From an uncultured Clostridia bacterium (GTDB lineage: Bacteria > Bacillota > Clostridia > Christensenellales > Borkfalkiaceae): a DNA stretch of 64,000 nt. Position numbers and translations under genes: made by a program. This document shows, one piece after another, positions 16,214 to 23,992 of this stretch (position 1 is its first letter; the number at the start of each line of letters is the position of its first letter). Under the pieces are notes generated by a model, which saw nothing but the letters and a program-made list of their open reading frames with translations, searched no databases and had not been told where the DNA came from. Location: NCBI GenBank assembly GCA_944376335.1, contig CALWCH010000005.1, positions 35,543-99,542 on the forward strand, read 5' to 3'.

Positions 16214-16801
16214 TCAGGAAATTTGTTTTCTGATCTCACCGATGGCGTTCTTTTCGAGGCGGGAGACCTGCGCCTGCGAAATGCCGACTTCCTTCGAGAT
16301 CTCCGTCTGCGTCTTGCCCTCAAAGTAGCGAAGCTGAAGAATTTTCCGCTCCCGTTCGTTGAGGCGTTCGAGTGCCTCCCGAAGGGCGACGTGTTCCGTC
16401 CAGATCTCGTCGCTCTGCCTCTCGTCGGCGAGCTGGTCCATGAGCTCGAGCGCATCCCCCGACTTGTTGTAGACGGGCTCATACAGCGACACGGGGTCGG
16501 AGATGGCGTCGAGCGCGTAGACGACCTCCCGCTCCCTCAATGAAAGTTCCTCGGCGATCCTTGGGATGGTCGCTTCCTCGTCCCTCGCCTCGATGCGTTC
16601 CCGCGCCTTCAGGATCTGATACGCCGTATCGCGGATGGAGCGCGAGACGCGCAGCGAATTGCCGTCCCGCAAATACCGCTTGATCTCCCCCAGGATCATC
16701 GGAAATGACTTTCGCACGTCGAAACACTCGTAGTTTATTTCCGTTCGGTTTTCCCTCTCGGATGGACACATTATACCATATTCCGAGAAATTTTGCAACA
16801 T
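16214..16801 (-). CDS. SigG/SigF-like sporulation sigma factor lacking its N-terminal third
   Basis: The frame has 195 codons, but only the part from about residue 34 (FPMILGEIKRYLRDGN) is sigma factor. From there it follows B. subtilis SigG closely: RVSRSIRDTAY, ALDAISDPVSLYEPVYN, and region 4 LNERERKILQLRYFEGKTQ with the HTH EISKEVGISQAQVSRLEK. SigG is about 260 residues; here region 1.2 and the core-binding helices 2.1-2.2 are missing, and no other reading frame upstream restores them. A good promoter lies inside the frame (16770-16798), so translation must start after about 16763; GTG at 16717 and ATG at 16699 are in frame, both with weak ribosome sites. It may be a decayed sigma factor or a repurposed short DNA-binding protein. 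Confidence 0.75.
   Translation of the reverse strand: MLQNFSEYGIMCPSERENRTEINYECFDVRKSFPMILGEIKRYLRDGNSLRVSRSIRDTAYQILKARERIEARDEEATIPRIAEELSLREREVVYALDAISDPVSLYEPVYNKSGDALELMDQLADERQSDEIWTEHVALREALERLNERERKILQLRYFEGKTQTEISKEVGISQAQVSRLEKNAIGEIRKQIS
16770..16798 (-). promoter_or_regulatory. Sigma-A-type promoter for the short sigma-factor gene
   Basis: On the minus strand TTGCAA and a consensus TATAAT are 17 bases apart. The start point would be near 16763, inside the open frame, which shows the first dozen codons of that frame are not translated. Confidence 0.75.
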
Positions 16802-16804
16802 GAT

Positions 16805-16843
16805 AAAGAGAGCACGTCTCCAAACCGGAGGCAGGCTCTCTTT
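16805..16843 (-). terminator. Terminator after the HTH/recombinase-tail gene
   Basis: AAAGAGAGC pairs with GCTCTCTTT, with an inner GTCTCC/GGAGGC pairing. On the plus strand it ends in TTTTT; on the minus strand it directly follows the stop of the 16844-17689 gene. It can work in both directions and shields the sigma-factor promoter. Confidence 0.75.
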
Positions 16844-17689
16844 TTACTCTGTCACACCCAAAACTACTTTTTCATACTGCGTTTTATTCAGGTAGACCTT
16901 TATCTCGCCGTGCTTGAGCTCGACCTTTGTAACCAAACTTCTTACAACATTTTGTTTCTCCTGCGGCGTCATCACGCCCCATGTATCGGGCAGCGTACGG
17001 AGCATCTTTTCATTCTCCTCGATCTGTTTCGTGTAAGTCTGTATTTCTCGTTCTTCTACAATTTCACGCTCCAGCTTTTTACAGTCAGCATCGATATCTG
17101 CTGCCTGATCCAAAAGCCCATCATCTCCGATTTTTTTGTAGGCATAGATGAGACGATCGTATTCCTGACGCAATGTATTTTTATAGCTGAAGTCATCCCA
17201 TTCCCAATCACGAAAGCCCGCTCTGTTCTCAAGATCGTACAACATTCCGATCGTCAAACCCGATCCGTATGTTTCACACTTCGGGCCGATATACAGGTAA
17301 GAACTTTGTATCCGGCGGCCGGCTTCATCAAAATTCGGCTTGACCTCGATCAGCCGATCGTCCTTCAAGCGCCTCATGAGAGATTGTATTGTCCGCTTGG
17401 ACACGGCGAGTTTTGCGGCAAGCTTCTTTAAGTCCATCGGCTTTCCCCTCCTGCGGATGATGTAGTTTATCACCATCTCCCGTCGCTCCTCGGGCGTTGC
17501 CTTGCGCATGAGAAATTCGGGCGGAGCAAAGCAGTCATGATTGTCGTAATACTCGGGATTTTCGATCTCAATAAACCCGTACTTATGCTTATGAACGGTG
17601 TGATCCCCCGGCTTTCCCAACGTATGCTTTCTGTGTTTCTTCTTTCTCTTTATGATTTCTCCTCCCGTTCCGCCGCTGTTCGATCCCAT
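16844..17689 (-). CDS. HTH protein with a serine-recombinase-like C-terminal coiled coil
   Basis: A 281-residue protein. The N-terminus is basic (KRKKKHRKHTLGK), residues about 80-120 form a winged HTH (DLKKLAAKLAVSKRTIQSLM then RRLKDDRLIEV), and the C-terminal half is a coiled coil (DCKKLEREIVEEREIQTYTK) ending in TWGVMTPQEKQNVVRSLVTK and KVYL. That ending is what I know from the tail of large serine recombinases, but the catalytic domain and zinc ribbon are absent. It could be a regulator built from a mobile-element fragment. It has its own consensus promoter with a palindrome at the start point, suggesting autorepression, and its own terminator. The product name is uncertain. Confidence 0.6.
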   Translation of the reverse strand: MGSNSGGTGGEIIKRKKKHRKHTLGKPGDHTVHKHKYGFIEIENPEYYDNHDCFAPPEFLMRKATPEERREMVINYIIRRRGKPMDLKKLAAKLAVSKRTIQSLMRRLKDDRLIEVKPNFDEAGRRIQSSYLYIGPKCETYGSGLTIGMLYDLENRAGFRDWEWDDFSYKNTLRQEYDRLIYAYKKIGDDGLLDQAADIDADCKKLEREIVEEREIQTYTKQIEENEKMLRTLPDTWGVMTPQEKQNVVRSLVTKVELKHGEIKVYLNKTQYEKVVLGVTE

Positions 17690-17705
17690 AGTACCTCGCT
17701 ATAAT

Positions 17706-17717
17706 ACAAACGTTTGT
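17706..17717 (-). promoter_or_regulatory. Palindromic operator at the transcription start of the HTH gene
   Basis: ACAAACGTTTGT is a perfect 12-bp palindrome covering the expected start point of the promoter at 17722-17750. This position suits repression, most simply by the encoded HTH protein. Confidence 0.55.
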
Positions 17718-17721
17718 TCTT

Positions 17722-17750
17722 ATTATAACAGAGAAGTAACGGTTTGTCAA
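17722..17750 (-). promoter_or_regulatory. Perfect-consensus sigma-A promoter of the HTH gene
   Basis: On the minus strand TTGACA and TATAAT, both consensus, are separated by 17 bases. The start codon is about 30 bases downstream of the -10 box. Confidence 0.88.
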
Positions 17751-17919
17751 GCGCGAAATTTCAATCGCACGGCAGAAAATTTCAGAATTTCAAGAGAGGA
17801 ATTCTCACCGACAGAGCCTTTCTTCGTGACAGTCGTGCGGGCAGAAACCCAATGCGATCGAATGCCTCGCATTTGCGAATACCGCTGCACCAACGCCACG
17901 CTCTATGCCCTTCCCGTCC

Positions 17920-19143
17920 TCAGATTCGGCCCAACAGCCAGTCGATGGCATTTATGACCTCGATCCCCTCATAGTTGCCCGGCGTAAATCGGTCCAATGT
18001 GAGGATCTTCTTGGGGTAATTGTCCCCGATCTTCCGCAAAGGCGCTATTTCGCGCTCAAACGTTGTCTGCTCTATAAGTGAAGCCGAAACCTGATAGTAC
18101 TCCAAAATATCGTCCTTCCCCGCGACAAAATCAATTTCGGCATTGCCCGCCTTCCCGATATTCACCCGATAGCCGCGCCGCACGAGTTCCAAAAACACGA
18201 TATTTTCCAGCGAATAGCCCAAATCGTAATTGCATTTGGGGAGCAGATAGCGGCGCAGGCCTAAATCGACGATATACAACTTCCCGTTCTGTTTCAAAAG
18301 CTGTTTGCCCTCCACATCGTAACGTTCCGCGCGATAAAAGATATACGCCTCCGTAAGCGCCTCGATATAATCATCTACCGTATTGGGCGACACCTTTCTC
18401 CCCGATGAAGTGATATAATCGGCGATCTTTTTCACCGAAATTGGGCTGCCGACGCAATTTGCAAGAAACTTGGAGATATTCTTCAAAAGTGCGATATCCG
18501 TCACCTTCCGCCTGTTGGGGTCTTCTTTGCGGGAGCGGCGCTCCTCCACATCCTTTACAATGACGGTATTGTAGATCCCCTCCAGGTACATATCCACCTT
18601 TTCTTTCGTCCTGTCCATCGTGGCAATATACGGAAAGGCTCCGTCCGACAGATATTCGGCAAACAGCCTGTCCTCATCGCCGCCGCCCCGGCTTTCATAG
18701 AATTCCGAAAACGAGAAGGGCAGCATATTGATCTCTACATATCTGCCCGACAGCAGCGTTACAAGCTCGCCGGACAGCAGCCACGAGTTGGAACCCGTGA
18801 TATACACATCGACATTCTCCTTGATATAGAGGCTGTCTACCACCCTTTCAAACCCTTCCACCTTCTGGACCTCATCGAGAAAAATGTAGGTCATTTTGCC
18901 TCTGCAAAGCCTTTCGGTAAGATAGGCATACAGTGCCCTGTAGTCTTGCAGCACCTCGTTTTCGAGCTCTTCAAAATTGACGGAAACGATTTGCTCGCCG
19001 CCGACCCCGTGCCCTTTCAGATATTGCTTATACAGATCGAGCAGCGTAGATTTTCCCGAGCGGCGAATGCCCGTAACAACTTTGATGACCTGCTCATCCT
19101 TCCATGCGATCAGCTTTTTGAGATACTCTTTCCTCTCTATCAT
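17920..19143 (-). CDS. AAA_14 / DUF4143 family ATPase
   Basis: A 407-residue protein of a family widespread in gut anaerobes and archaea, often called ATP-binding protein. The ATG at 19143 has GGCAGGAGGATTTGCC upstream; an upstream extension of 16 codons lacks a ribosome site. Walker A is GIRRSGKSTL at about residue 24-33, Walker B is YIFLDEVQ, and a sensor-like ITGSNS follows. The C-terminal half is DUF4143, with a winged-helix part (SPISVKKIADYIT) and a nuclease-like fold (GNAEIDFVA). The biological role is not established; links to toxin-antitoxin or DNA metabolism have been suggested for the family. It stands alone between the interlude genes and the rhamnosidase operon, with no visible partner. 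Confidence 0.85.
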   Translation of the reverse strand: MIERKEYLKKLIAWKDEQVIKVVTGIRRSGKSTLLDLYKQYLKGHGVGGEQIVSVNFEELENEVLQDYRALYAYLTERLCRGKMTYIFLDEVQKVEGFERVVDSLYIKENVDVYITGSNSWLLSGELVTLLSGRYVEINMLPFSFSEFYESRGGGDEDRLFAEYLSDGAFPYIATMDRTKEKVDMYLEGIYNTVIVKDVEERRSRKEDPNRRKVTDIALLKNISKFLANCVGSPISVKKIADYITSSGRKVSPNTVDDYIEALTEAYIFYRAERYDVEGKQLLKQNGKLYIVDLGLRRYLLPKCNYDLGYSLENIVFLELVRRGYRVNIGKAGNAEIDFVAGKDDILEYYQVSASLIEQTTFEREIAPLRKIGDNYPKKILTLDRFTPGNYEGIEVINAIDWLLGRI

Positions 19144-19305
19144 GGCAAATCCTCCTGCCGTCAGTATAGCATAGAGGCATAAATTAGTCAATATGTTTTC
19201 CTAAATCGGAATTTTTGAAATAGAAATACATGGAATTTTCCGAAAATGGCAGCATTTAACGAGCAATTCCTTCCCTGAGCTGCTTAACTTCCAAGAAAAA
19301 CAAAA

Positions 19306-19325
19306 ACCTCGGCGGCGGCCGAGGT
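19306..19325 (-). terminator. Terminator of the transporter-GH78 operon
   Basis: ACCTCGGC pairs with GCCGAGGT over four bases and on the minus strand runs into TTTTTGTTTTTC, shortly after the GH78 stop codon. Confidence 0.88.
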
Positions 19326-19342
19326 CTTTGTCGTTTGAATTG

Positions 19343-22030
19343 CTACACGCCGATGGAGCGCAGTTTTTCGTCCAGGACTTCCTGCATCTGCGGCGGCACG
19401 AAGAAGGAGCGCATGGAGAGCATATCGCGAAGGGTATAGCCGCTCATGCCGACGTCGTTGCCCGAGAGAAAGGCGCAGATGCCGGGTGCGACTTCCTTGA
19501 ATGCCGCCCTCGGCCGCTCGTCGTCCAACACGTCATATAAGATCGAATCGAGCGAATAGGGATGCACCAGCGTTCTGTTTGCAGGGAGCAGGAAACTGTT
19601 CTCTCCCGCCTTTAAGGGTTCCCGCAGCTCCCCGACGGAGAGCTCTGCCTCCACGCCGTAGGGAATGGTGACCTGCAGTTCGGCTTTCCCCTCGGGTGAG
19701 ATGCGGTACTTCACCGCAAATTCCCCCGCAGGCGAGAGAAAGCGGCAGGAAAAATCTTTGAGCCGATGGTTGAACTTGGGCGAGATCGTCACGCTCTTAA
19801 AGGCGACTTTCCTGGGTTCGATGCCCGCAATGTCGCGGTAGAACGCCTCGGCGACCGCCCCGAAGGAGTAGTGGTTGAGCGAATTCATCGCCGTGCCCGT
19901 GATGGAGCCGTCCGCTCCCAATGAATTCCAGCGCTCCCAGATGGTCGTCGCGCCCAGATTGACGCAGTATAGCCAGCTCGGGAACTTTTCGGAATACAAA
20001 ATGCGGAAGGCATCCTCGGTGAGCCCCGCCCTCAGCAGTGCCTGAATGAGCTTGGTCGCTCCCACAAAGCCGCCCTTGACGGCATAGCCGTCCTTTTTGA
20101 TGCGCTTTTGGAAGCAGGAGACGAGCTTTTCCCGGTCCACCCAGATCCCAAAAATGATACAGAGGACGTATGCCGTTTGGGTATCCACTGCGAGCCGCCC
20201 CGTCTGCGTAAAGTATTCGCGGAGAATGGCGCTTCTGATTTCCTCGGCGATGCGTGCATACCGCTCCGCACGCTCACCGTACCCGAGCTCCCCTTCCGCA
20301 AGCGAGAGAATTTTAACACTGTTGAAGTAGTAGCAGGAGGCGATGAAGTGTTCGTTGGTCGCGCCGCGCAGCGCGCTGCTGTTGACGCCGTCCTGGCTCA
20401 GCCAATCGCCGAGGCAGAACCCGAAGCGGTTGAGCCGTTCGCCCCCGCTCTCGTCGTCCTTGCGGATGAGCAGGTCCACATAGGAGCGCATCATGGGCAG
20501 ATGCCTTGAAAGAAAGCTCTTGTCGCTGTAGAACTCATAGACCGTCCACGGGATGATGGTCGCCGCGTCGCTCCAGATGCTGCCCGATTCCTCCAGTTCC
20601 CCGAAGGAGGGGGAATAGGAAGCGATGCCGCCCCCGAGCCGCCTTTGGTCAATCTCCATGTCGCGGCAGTACTTGTCGTAGAAGGCGCGGCAGTCGAACT
20701 GATAGCACGCCGCCGCACAGAACACCTGCGCATCGCCCGTCCAGCCGAGGCGTTCGTCGCGCTGCGGACAGTCGGTGGGCACATCCAGGAAGTTGCTCTT
20801 CTGGCCCCACTTGCAGTTGAGGAGCAGGCGGTCGATCTTGGGATTGTCCGTCGTGATGAACGCCGTCTCGTCGACGTCGGAATACAGCACGCAGCCCGTG
20901 AAATCGTCGGGGTCCACCTTCTCGAAGCCCTCCACGCACATGTAGCGGAAGCCGAAGAAGGTGAACTTGGGGTACACCTCGCGCGGAACGCCGTCCGACA
21001 CATAGTCATATTCCGCCTTGGCGGTGCGCAGGTTGTCGCGGTAAAAACAGCCCTCCTGCAGCACTTCACCCGCCCTGAGACGCACATGCCGTCCGCGGGC
21101 AAGACGGGAGCGGAAAGAGACGAACCCCGAAAAGTTCTGCCCGAAGTCGAGGATGTTTTCCCCCTTGGGGCTTACGATGAGCTTGGGTTTGATGCGCTCC
21201 TTGATGACGATGGGCAAACTGATGCGTTCCACGACGCGGAACATCTGCGGCACGCGGACGACTCCGCAGCTTTCACGAGTATCCCTCGTGAAGTCCGCGC
21301 TCTCGCCGTCATAGATGCCGCTCTCCGCGATCTCGGAGGGGCGGGAAAGCCACGTCTCGTCCGTCCTTATCACGGTCTTATTGCCGTCCTTGTCCCACAA
21401 AACGAGCTTTGCGGCGCAGACGAAATCTCTTCCGTAGATATTGCTGCAGTGATTGAGCCCGAACCTTCCCTTGAACCAGCCGTTGCCGAGCGCGATCTCG
21501 AGAAGGTCCTCGCCCTTCAAATAGGGAGTGATGTCGTACGTCTGATACTGCACATAGTCGGAATAGTCGTTGCAGCCCGGGGTGAGGTACTCATTTCCGA
21601 CGCGCTCCCCGTTGAGGCGGGCTTCATACAGCCCCAACCCCGTGACATACAGCCGCCCCCTGACGGCGCCCCTTGAGGAAAAGGTGCGGAAGATGACGGG
21701 ATGACTGTATGCGGCCTTGGAGAGGACGAAGGGTGCGTCGAACGAAGTGCCCGTCTCAAAGAAGTGCAGGGCGCTTCTCTCCTTCCCCGCCGCGAGCTCG
21801 AAATAGTACCGCGTCTCTTTCTCCGGTGAAAAATGCAATTTTGAGGCAAAGTTTTCGGCGATATCGAGCGGCTGCGAAAAGAGCAGGTTCTCGCGCGAAG
21901 GACTGCCGTAGATACGCAGTTCCAAACCGCCCTTCGGCTCCCCCGTCACGGCGTAAGAGAGGACGAGTTCGTCAAGATCGTACCCGACGGGGTCCGTTAC
22001 GCCGTTGATCTTGATGTTTGTAAATTCCAC
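19343..22030 (-). CDS. GH78 alpha-L-rhamnosidase
   Basis: An 895-residue enzyme without a signal peptide, so it acts on imported oligosaccharides in the cytoplasm. The start is a GTG with GGAG seven bases upstream. Domains in order: an N-terminal Fn3-like domain, beta-sandwich lectin-like domains (YVTGLGLYEARLNGERVGN, LTPGCNDY), then the (alpha/alpha)6 catalytic barrel with the family block DVPTDCPQRDERLGWTGDAQ, where the acidic residues are those used for catalysis in GH78, and LGATTIWERWNS near the end, then a C-terminal beta-sandwich. It is last in an operon after two permeases and a binding protein, so the transporter probably brings in a rhamnosylated glycan such as rhamnogalacturonan or a flavonoid glycoside. 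Confidence 0.93.
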   Translation of the reverse strand: MEFTNIKINGVTDPVGYDLDELVLSYAVTGEPKGGLELRIYGSPSRENLLFSQPLDIAENFASKLHFSPEKETRYYFELAAGKERSALHFFETGTSFDAPFVLSKAAYSHPVIFRTFSSRGAVRGRLYVTGLGLYEARLNGERVGNEYLTPGCNDYSDYVQYQTYDITPYLKGEDLLEIALGNGWFKGRFGLNHCSNIYGRDFVCAAKLVLWDKDGNKTVIRTDETWLSRPSEIAESGIYDGESADFTRDTRESCGVVRVPQMFRVVERISLPIVIKERIKPKLIVSPKGENILDFGQNFSGFVSFRSRLARGRHVRLRAGEVLQEGCFYRDNLRTAKAEYDYVSDGVPREVYPKFTFFGFRYMCVEGFEKVDPDDFTGCVLYSDVDETAFITTDNPKIDRLLLNCKWGQKSNFLDVPTDCPQRDERLGWTGDAQVFCAAACYQFDCRAFYDKYCRDMEIDQRRLGGGIASYSPSFGELEESGSIWSDAATIIPWTVYEFYSDKSFLSRHLPMMRSYVDLLIRKDDESGGERLNRFGFCLGDWLSQDGVNSSALRGATNEHFIASCYYFNSVKILSLAEGELGYGERAERYARIAEEIRSAILREYFTQTGRLAVDTQTAYVLCIIFGIWVDREKLVSCFQKRIKKDGYAVKGGFVGATKLIQALLRAGLTEDAFRILYSEKFPSWLYCVNLGATTIWERWNSLGADGSITGTAMNSLNHYSFGAVAEAFYRDIAGIEPRKVAFKSVTISPKFNHRLKDFSCRFLSPAGEFAVKYRISPEGKAELQVTIPYGVEAELSVGELREPLKAGENSFLLPANRTLVHPYSLDSILYDVLDDERPRAAFKEVAPGICAFLSGNDVGMSGYTLRDMLSMRSFFVPPQMQEVLDEKLRSIGV

Positions 22031-22034
22031 GTTC

Positions 22035-22976
22035 TCACTCCTTTACCCCGCCGAGAGAAATTCCCGCCACGAAGCCCTTCTGGAAGAAGGGATAGGCGAT
22101 GAGGATGGGAAGGATGCCGATGACGGCGATCGCCATCTGGACGGATGCGGAGGGAAGATTTTCCGTGCTCAGCCCGAGGTCAGGGTTGGAGGCGATGAAG
22201 TCGACGGAGTCCTGCATCTCCTTTAAAAGACGCTGGATGGAATACAGCTCCTGATGCTCCATCGAGATGTAGTAGAGCGAGTTGTTCCAATCGTTCCAAA
22301 AACCGATGGCGGTGCTCAGGCTGAGCGTTGCGATAAGCGGAAGCGCGAGCGGGATGTAGATGGCGGCATAGATGGTGAACATATTCGCACCGTCCAGCTC
22401 CGCCGCCTCCATGAGTTCCCCCGAGACCGAGCTTCTGAAGTACATCACGAAGAGCATGACGCCGAAAGCGTTCATCAGCATACCGGGAACGATGAGCCCG
22501 AAGAAGGTGTTGTTGAGGTGGAACACCGTCGAATAGATGACGTAGGTAGCCGTTGCGCCGCCGTTGAAGAGCATCGTAAAGACGACGAGGAACATGATGA
22601 TGTTGCGCCCGGGCGTCTTCTTCCACGCGAGACCGAACGCCATCATCGTGGTGATGAGCATATGCAGAAGGGTGCCGACGAGCGTCGTGGCGATGGTAAT
22701 GAAGTACGCCTTGCCGATCGTCGACCATGCCTTGAAGAGATAGGCGTATGCGTCGAAGCTCACTTCCATGGGAATGAGGCCGTAGCCGTAGCGGGCGAGC
22801 GCTTCCTCCGAGGTGATGGAGGAGGAGATCATCATGATGAAGGGGAAGATGGCAAGGAGCGCCGCGACGATCATAACGATGTGCGCCACGATCTTGACGC
22901 CGAGGTTCTCCCGCTTCAAACCGCTGCTGTCCCCTTCTTTTCCCATTCTTCTCTTTTTGATTGCTTGTGCTTGCAT
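22035..22976 (-). CDS. CUT1 ABC transporter permease, LplC/YtcP-like
   Basis: A 313-residue membrane protein with six spans and the EAA loop (MEAAELDGANMFTIYAAIY). The ATG has GAGGAGGAAAATC upstream. The inserted stretch around HQELYSIQRLLKEMQDSVDF before the last spans is typical of the LplC/YtcP branch of CUT1 permeases, which transport complex plant oligosaccharides such as unsaturated rhamnogalacturonan fragments. It ends five bases before the GH78 gene. Confidence 0.92.
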   Translation of the reverse strand: MQAQAIKKRRMGKEGDSSGLKRENLGVKIVAHIVMIVAALLAIFPFIMMISSSITSEEALARYGYGLIPMEVSFDAYAYLFKAWSTIGKAYFITIATTLVGTLLHMLITTMMAFGLAWKKTPGRNIIMFLVVFTMLFNGGATATYVIYSTVFHLNNTFFGLIVPGMLMNAFGVMLFVMYFRSSVSGELMEAAELDGANMFTIYAAIYIPLALPLIATLSLSTAIGFWNDWNNSLYYISMEHQELYSIQRLLKEMQDSVDFIASNPDLGLSTENLPSASVQMAIAVIGILPILIAYPFFQKGFVAGISLGGVKE

Positions 22977-22987
22977 GATTTTCCTCC

Positions 22988-23980
22988 TCAGAACAGCGAA
23001 CTGTCGGGGTCGACCTTCTTGATGACGAGATTGGCAGACACAACGAGGATGAGCCCGATGAGCGACTGCAAAATGCCCGCCGCCGAAGAGGTGACAAGAT
23101 CGCCCGCGCCCTTCAGCGAGTTATAGATGTAGGTATCGATGGTCTGCGAGACCTCATAGAGCTGGCCCGAGTTCTGCGAGAGCAGATAGAAGAGGCCGTA
23201 GTCCGAGCGGAAGATGCCCGCAAGGCCCATGATGAGCATGGTGACCATCGTCGTCTTGAGCCCCGGAATGGTGATGTAGCGCACCTGCTGCCAAAAGTTC
23301 GCACCGTCCAGCTTGGCGGCATCGAAGAGGCTGGGCGAGATGGAGAGCAGCGAGGAATAATAGAACAGGAAGTTGAAGCCCGTGCTCTTCCATGTGTTGA
23401 AGAAGATGAATACGAAGGGCCACATCCCGATGGCATCCTTGCCATAGAAGTTGATGCGCTCCCCGCCCGCGTTGGTGATGATGGCATTGAGCATGCCGTT
23501 CTCGCCGCTGAACAGAGCGAAGGTGACATAGCTGACGATGACCCAGCTCATGAGGTAAGGCAGAAGGATGATGGTCTGGTAGACATTCTTGATCTTCCCG
23601 CGCACAAAGGTGAAGAGGATCGCCATCGTCACGGGCACGATGAGATTGATGAGGATGAACGCGACGTTGTAGAGCACCGTGTTGCGGATATACAGCCAAA
23701 TATCCGAACTCTGAAACAAGATCTCAAAATTCTCGAAGCCGCACCACGGGCTGTTAAAGATGTTGGTAAGGCTCATATCGGGCTCTTTGAACGCGAGCGA
23801 GAGCCCGATGAGCGGCATGTAGTTGTTGATGAGAAGGTATACAAGCCCGGGAAGCATCATCGCAAAGACGATGATGATGTTCTTCCACTTGGTCATGCCG
23901 TTCTGCGTGCGGCGCGATTTCGCCTTAAAGGCACGCTCGGCGCGCTCTGCGCTTTTTACTCCCTCTTTGACTTTTTCCAT
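22988..23980 (-). CDS. CUT1 ABC transporter permease, LplB/YteP-like
   Basis: A 330-residue membrane protein. A basic N-terminal tail precedes the first span (IIIVFAMMLPGLVYLLINNY), the domain has six spans, and the EAA region reads FDAAKLDGANFWQQVRYITI. GLSLAFKEPDM and the FSGENG segment fit the LplB/YteP branch. AAGGGGAGAGCT precedes the ATG. It pairs with the LplC-like permease downstream. Confidence 0.92.
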   Translation of the reverse strand: MEKVKEGVKSAERAERAFKAKSRRTQNGMTKWKNIIIVFAMMLPGLVYLLINNYMPLIGLSLAFKEPDMSLTNIFNSPWCGFENFEILFQSSDIWLYIRNTVLYNVAFILINLIVPVTMAILFTFVRGKIKNVYQTIILLPYLMSWVIVSYVTFALFSGENGMLNAIITNAGGERINFYGKDAIGMWPFVFIFFNTWKSTGFNFLFYYSSLLSISPSLFDAAKLDGANFWQQVRYITIPGLKTTMVTMLIMGLAGIFRSDYGLFYLLSQNSGQLYEVSQTIDTYIYNSLKGAGDLVTSSAAGILQSLIGLILVVSANLVIKKVDPDSSLF

Positions 23981-23992
23981 AGCTCTCCCCTT

